From the NCBI GenBank assembly GCA_015068055.1, contig SVLG01000058.1:1-13515 (forward strand): a stretch of DNA of 13,515 nucleotides, given 5' to 3'. Shown here one piece after another: positions 11,418 through 13,515 of this stretch (the stretch's first letter is position 1; each line of letters opens with the position of its first letter). Under the pieces are notes generated by a model. That model was not told the DNA's origin and did no database searches. It saw only the letters and a program-made list of their open reading frames with translations. A program made the position numbers and the translations under genes. Origin of the DNA: Oscillospiraceae bacterium (GTDB lineage: Bacteria > Bacillota_A > Clostridia > Oscillospirales > Oscillospiraceae).

Positions 11418-12203
11418 TTGCAGGGAAAAGTAGAGATCTGCGGCGTAAACACCGCGCGTCTTCCCCTCTTAAGCGGGGAGCGCACCCGCCAGCTCCTGCG
11501 TCAGGCCAAAGGCGGCAACGAGGCAGCCCGGGAAGAACTGATCCGGGGCAATCTCCGGCTGGTGCTTTCGGTGATCCAGCGTTTTACCGGGCGCGGGGAG
11601 CAGGTGGACGACCTCTTTCAGGTGGGGTGCATCGGCCTCATCAAGGCCATTGATAATTTTGATCTGGAGCAGCACGATGTGCGCTTTTCCACCTACGGCG
11701 TTCCCATGATCGCCGGGGAAATTCGCCGTTATCTGCGGGACAACAGCGCCGTGCGTGTGTCCCGGAGTCTCCGGGACACGGCTTACCGCATCCTGCAGGT
11801 GCGCGAACGCATCCTCAGCGAGCAGGGCCGGGAAGCGGATGTGGAGGAGATCGCCCGGGAGCTGGAGCTGAAGCGGGAGGACGTGGTCATGGCGCTGGAC
11901 GCCATCGCCGATCCGGTGAGTCTCTCCGACCCGGTTTACAACGACGCAGGGGGCGAAAATCTCACCGTGATGGATCAGCTTCGGGACAAGCAGAACTGCG
12001 ACGAGAGCTGGATCGAGTATATGGCCATGGACGATGCCATGAGCCGGCTGTCCCCCCGGGAAAAGCGCATTCTGTCTCTGCGTTTCTTCGCCGGGCGTAC
12101 CCAGATGGAGGTGGCGGAGATGGTGGGCATTTCCCAGGCCCAGGTATCGAGACTGGAGAAAAACGCCATCAACCAGATCAAAAAGAGTCTATTCGTTTCC
12201 TGA
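11418..12203 (+). CDS. sigG: Forespore RNA polymerase sigma factor SigG
   Basis: The 261-residue product is sigma-G, which drives late forespore gene expression during sporulation. The diagnostic N-terminus KVEICGVNTARLPLL matches SigG of Bacillus and clostridia. Core region 2 reads RGNLRLVLSVIQRF, DDLFQVGCIGLIKAIDNFD and RFSTYGVPMIAGEIRRYLRDN. Region 3 follows, and region 4 ends with TQMEVAEMVGISQAQVSRLEK as its helix-turn-helix. TTG 11418 is preferred because GGGAGG sits 7 nt upstream and the protein then begins five residues before VEICGV, as in homologues. ATG 11403 would add five residues without a ribosome binding site. The usual upstream spoIIGA-sigE pair is absent; instead a divergent MBL gene lies upstream. 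ymxH follows after 32 bp. Confidence 0.95.
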   Translation: MQGKVEICGVNTARLPLLSGERTRQLLRQAKGGNEAAREELIRGNLRLVLSVIQRFTGRGEQVDDLFQVGCIGLIKAIDNFDLEQHDVRFSTYGVPMIAGEIRRYLRDNSAVRVSRSLRDTAYRILQVRERILSEQGREADVEEIARELELKREDVVMALDAIADPVSLSDPVYNDAGGENLTVMDQLRDKQNCDESWIEYMAMDDAMSRLSPREKRILSLRFFAGRTQMEVAEMVGISQAQVSRLEKNAINQIKKSLFVS

Positions 12204-12235
12204 GGTGCATAGACTTACGCCGGGAGGCGAGGTAT

Positions 12236-12514
12236 ATGGAGCTGCGCTTGGGAGATCTCCGGTGGCGGGAGGTCATCGACACCGCCACGGGCGCCAGACT
12301 GGGCTATGTGAACGATATTCTCATCGAGGCGGAGACGGGCCGGGTGCTGGCGCTGATCGTGCCGGGCCCGGCCAGATTTTTCGGGCTTTTCGGCCACGAG
12401 GAGGATTATATTCTTCCCTGGCAGAGTGTAGCGCGGCTGGGTGCGGACTTCGTTTTGATTGATGGCAGCCGGGACGTGCGCCGGGGCAGCCGGGAAAGTC
12501 GCCCGATCTTCTGA
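12236..12514 (+). CDS. ymxH: YlmC/YmxH-family sporulation protein (PRC-barrel)
   Basis: The 92-residue product is a small PRC-barrel protein of the YlmC/YmxH group. RLGDLRWREVIDTATGARLG (4-23) is the first barrel repeat, followed by DILIEAETGRVLALIVP and EDYILPWQSVARLGADFVLID. About 16 polar, Arg-rich residues extend beyond the usual C-terminus. The molecular role is unknown, though the family is largely confined to endospore formers and is often found directly after sigG, as here. The start at ATG 12236 is supported by the G/A-rich GGGAGGCGAGG (about 12222-12232). It is probably cotranscribed with sigG, and a hairpin follows 25 bp after the stop. Confidence 0.9.
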   Translation: MELRLGDLRWREVIDTATGARLGYVNDILIEAETGRVLALIVPGPARFFGLFGHEEDYILPWQSVARLGADFVLIDGSRDVRRGSRESRPIF

Positions 12515-12539
12515 AAAAGTCCAAAAAATACTGAAAAAT

Positions 12540-12568
12540 AAGGGAATTTGCTCTTGCAAATTCCCTTT
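12540..12568 (+). terminator. Hairpin terminator after the sigG-ymxH operon
   Basis: AAGGGAATTTGC (12540-12551) pairs perfectly with GCAAATTCCCTT (12556-12567) around TCTT. The T tract on the plus strand is short, while the minus strand has a longer one. The -35 box of the rpsB promoter lies within its loop and 3' arm. Confidence 0.6.
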
Positions 12569-12582
12569 GAATGCAGTATAAT
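12554..12582 (+). promoter_or_regulatory. Sigma-A promoter of rpsB-tsf
   Basis: TTGCAA (12554-12559), a 17-nt spacer and a perfect TATAAT (12577-12582). The predicted start near 12589 gives a leader of about 100 nt before rpsB. Confidence 0.85.
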
Positions 12583-12599
12583 ATCCCGGCATTACGCAC

Positions 12600-12655
12600 G
12601 GAGACTGACCGGCGACCCTGTGGCGAAAGCCGGGTCGGGCCGGATTGAGGTCTCC
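12600..12655 (+). promoter_or_regulatory. Structured 5' leader of rpsB (candidate S2 autoregulatory RNA)
   Basis: The leader folds into one long stacked hairpin. GGAGAC (12600-12605) pairs with GTCTCC (12650-12655), CCGG (12609-12612) with CCGG (12640-12643), GACCC (12614-12618) with GGGTC (12632-12636), and GGC with GCC around a GAAA tetraloop (12625-12628). It ends about 20 nt before the AAAGGAGG of rpsB. Ribosomal protein leaders of this kind often bind their own product, but direct S2 control here is inferred. Confidence 0.6.
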
Positions 12656-12690
12656 GGAGGTAATAACAAAATAAAGGAGGATATACCCCA

Positions 12691-13413
12691 ATGGCAGTCG
12701 TTTCTATGAAACAGCTCCTGGAGGCCGGCGTGCACTTCGGCCACCAGACCCGTCGCTGGAACCCCAAGATGGCCGAGTACATCTACATGGAGCGTAACGG
12801 CATCTACATCATCGACCTGCAGAAGACCGTGAAGAAGCTCGAGGACGCTTACAGCTTCGTGCGTACCCTGGCTGAGAACGGCCAGAGCGTTCTGTTCGTC
12901 GGCACCAAGAAGCAGGCTCAGGACGCCGTGAAGGAAGAGGCCGAGCGCGTCGGCATGTACTATGTCAACGCTCGCTGGCTGGGCGGCATGCTCACCAACT
13001 TCCGCACCATGCGTACCCGCGTCGATCGCCTCGCTCAGCTCAAGAAGATGCAGGAAGACGGCACCTTCGACATGCTTCCCAAGAAGGAAGTCATGAAGCT
13101 CCTCGGCGAGATGGCCAAGCTCGAGAAGTACCTCGGCGGCGTCAAGGATATGAAGAAGCTCCCCGGCGCTCTCTTCGTCATTGACCCCCGCAAGGAGCAC
13201 ATCGCCATCGCCGAAGCCCGCAAGCTGCACATCCCCATCGTCGCCATCGTGGACACCAACTGCGATCCCGACGAGGTTGACTACGTCATCCCCGGCAACG
13301 ACGACGCTATCCGCGCCATCCGCCTGATCAGCGCCACCATGGCCAACGCCGTGCAGGAAGGCCGTCAGGGCATCGACGCCGCTGAGGCTGTGGAAGTTAA
13401 GGAGGAAGAGTAA
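12691..13413 (+). CDS. rpsB: 30S ribosomal protein S2
   Basis: The 240-residue product is S2 of the small ribosomal subunit. Visible family segments are [20 protein letters not shown] (4-23), [64 protein letters not shown] and [14 protein letters not shown]...[12 protein letters not shown]. The C-terminus is the usual acidic tail (VEVKEEE). ATG 12691 follows AAAGGAGG at about 12673-12680. It is driven by its own promoter and a structured leader of about 100 nt. All Arg codons are CGT or CGC, as expected of a highly expressed gene. The stop overlaps the start of tsf (TAATG). Confidence 0.97.
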   Translation: MAVVSMKQLLEAGVHFGHQTRRWNPKMAEYIYMERNGIYIIDLQKTVKKLEDAYSFVRTLAENGQSVLFVGTKKQAQDAVKEEAERVGMYYVNARWLGGMLTNFRTMRTRVDRLAQLKKMQEDGTFDMLPKKEVMKLLGEMAKLEKYLGGVKDMKKLPGALFVIDPRKEHIAIAEARKLHIPIVAIVDTNCDPDEVDYVIPGNDDAIRAIRLISATMANAVQEGRQGIDAAEAVEVKEEE

Positions 13414-13515
13414 TGGCTAACATTTCCGCTAAGGCTGTCAACGAGCTGCGCCAGGCTACCGGCTGCGGCCTCATGGACTGCAAGAAGGCTCTCATCGAGA
13501 CCGACGGCGATTTCG
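13413..13515 (+). CDS. tsf: Elongation factor Ts, 3' truncated by the window edge
   Basis: The first 34 codons are visible. The N-terminal UBA-like domain carries the family signature [20 protein letters not shown] followed by [13 protein letters not shown]-Ts exchanges GDP for GTP on EF-Tu. The ATG shares its A with the stop codon of rpsB (TAATG), and AAGGAGG at 13399-13405 lies inside the rpsB coding end, so translation is coupled. Gene order rpsB-tsf is standard; overlap instead of a spacer is less common. Confidence 0.95.
   Translation, partial: MANISAKAVNELRQATGCGLMDCKKALIETDGDF

Noticed and set aside
1..13515. CRISPR array, transposase, integrase, toxin-antitoxin or phage genes
   Set aside because: No regularly spaced repeats and no such protein motifs were seen on either strand. 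Repeats are limited to the tRNA region and 6698-7138.

Overview
The window is GC-rich chromosomal DNA of a spore-forming, strictly anaerobic-type Firmicute, most likely a gut clostridium of the Oscillospiraceae/Ruminococcaceae group. The evidence is a sporulation sigma-G gene followed by a YlmC/YmxH gene, an acetogen-type MTHFR_C-metF pair, consensus sigma-A promoters (TTGACA/TATAAT type), AGGAGG-like ribosome binding sites, and the family signatures of nearly every protein. The species assignment is inference. Nothing looks like a prophage, CRISPR locus, large mobile island or recognisable defence system. Most of the window is housekeeping, and the unusual material lies in two non-coding stretches.

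Layout. (1) 2-1304, plus strand: the 3' end of a cysteine-rich MTHFR_C (MetV-like) gene and metF, the methyl-branch methylenetetrahydrofolate reductase pair, closed by a strong terminator. (2) 1351-1773: a complete tRNA-Pro(UGG) on the minus strand with its own promoter and terminator, plus a second copy of its 3' 32 bp located 182 bp further on with its own terminator. GC-rich hairpins and inverted fragments of the tRNA lie between them. (3) 1773-6677, plus strand: a compact six-gene operon, trmB - exoA - dusB - ECF sigma factor - zinc-finger anti-sigma factor - PlsC-type acyltransferase with a zinc ribbon, read from a promoter divergent from the tRNA promoter. (4) 6678-7139: non-coding, filled by a foldback (long inverted repeat) element of about 360 bp and a separate small palindrome. 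(5) 9690-7140, minus strand: a three-gene operon of an atypical peptide deformylase, a flavodoxin-family reductase and a YtcJ-like amidohydrolase. (6) 9830-10657, plus strand: a SpoU/TrmH-family RNA methyltransferase with a perfect-consensus promoter, converging on a metallo-beta-lactamase-fold gene (11298-10693, minus) across a shared terminator. (7) 11418-12514, plus strand: sigG and ymxH. (8) 12540-13515: terminator, promoter and structured leader, then rpsB (ribosomal protein S2) and the start of tsf (EF-Ts).

How the parts relate. Translation and RNA maturation dominate: tRNA-Pro, TrmB, DusB, the SpoU methyltransferase, the deformylase-like protein, S2 and EF-Ts. MetF/MetV belong to one-carbon metabolism and share with rpsB an arginine codon choice typical of highly expressed genes. 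SigG/YmxH mark the forespore programme. The ECF sigma/anti-sigma pair beside the acyltransferase suggests an envelope-stress module attached to a tRNA-modification operon. I did not find a clearly new system. The best candidates for undescribed structure are the tRNA-Pro duplication and scramble, the foldback element, and the structured rpsB leader.
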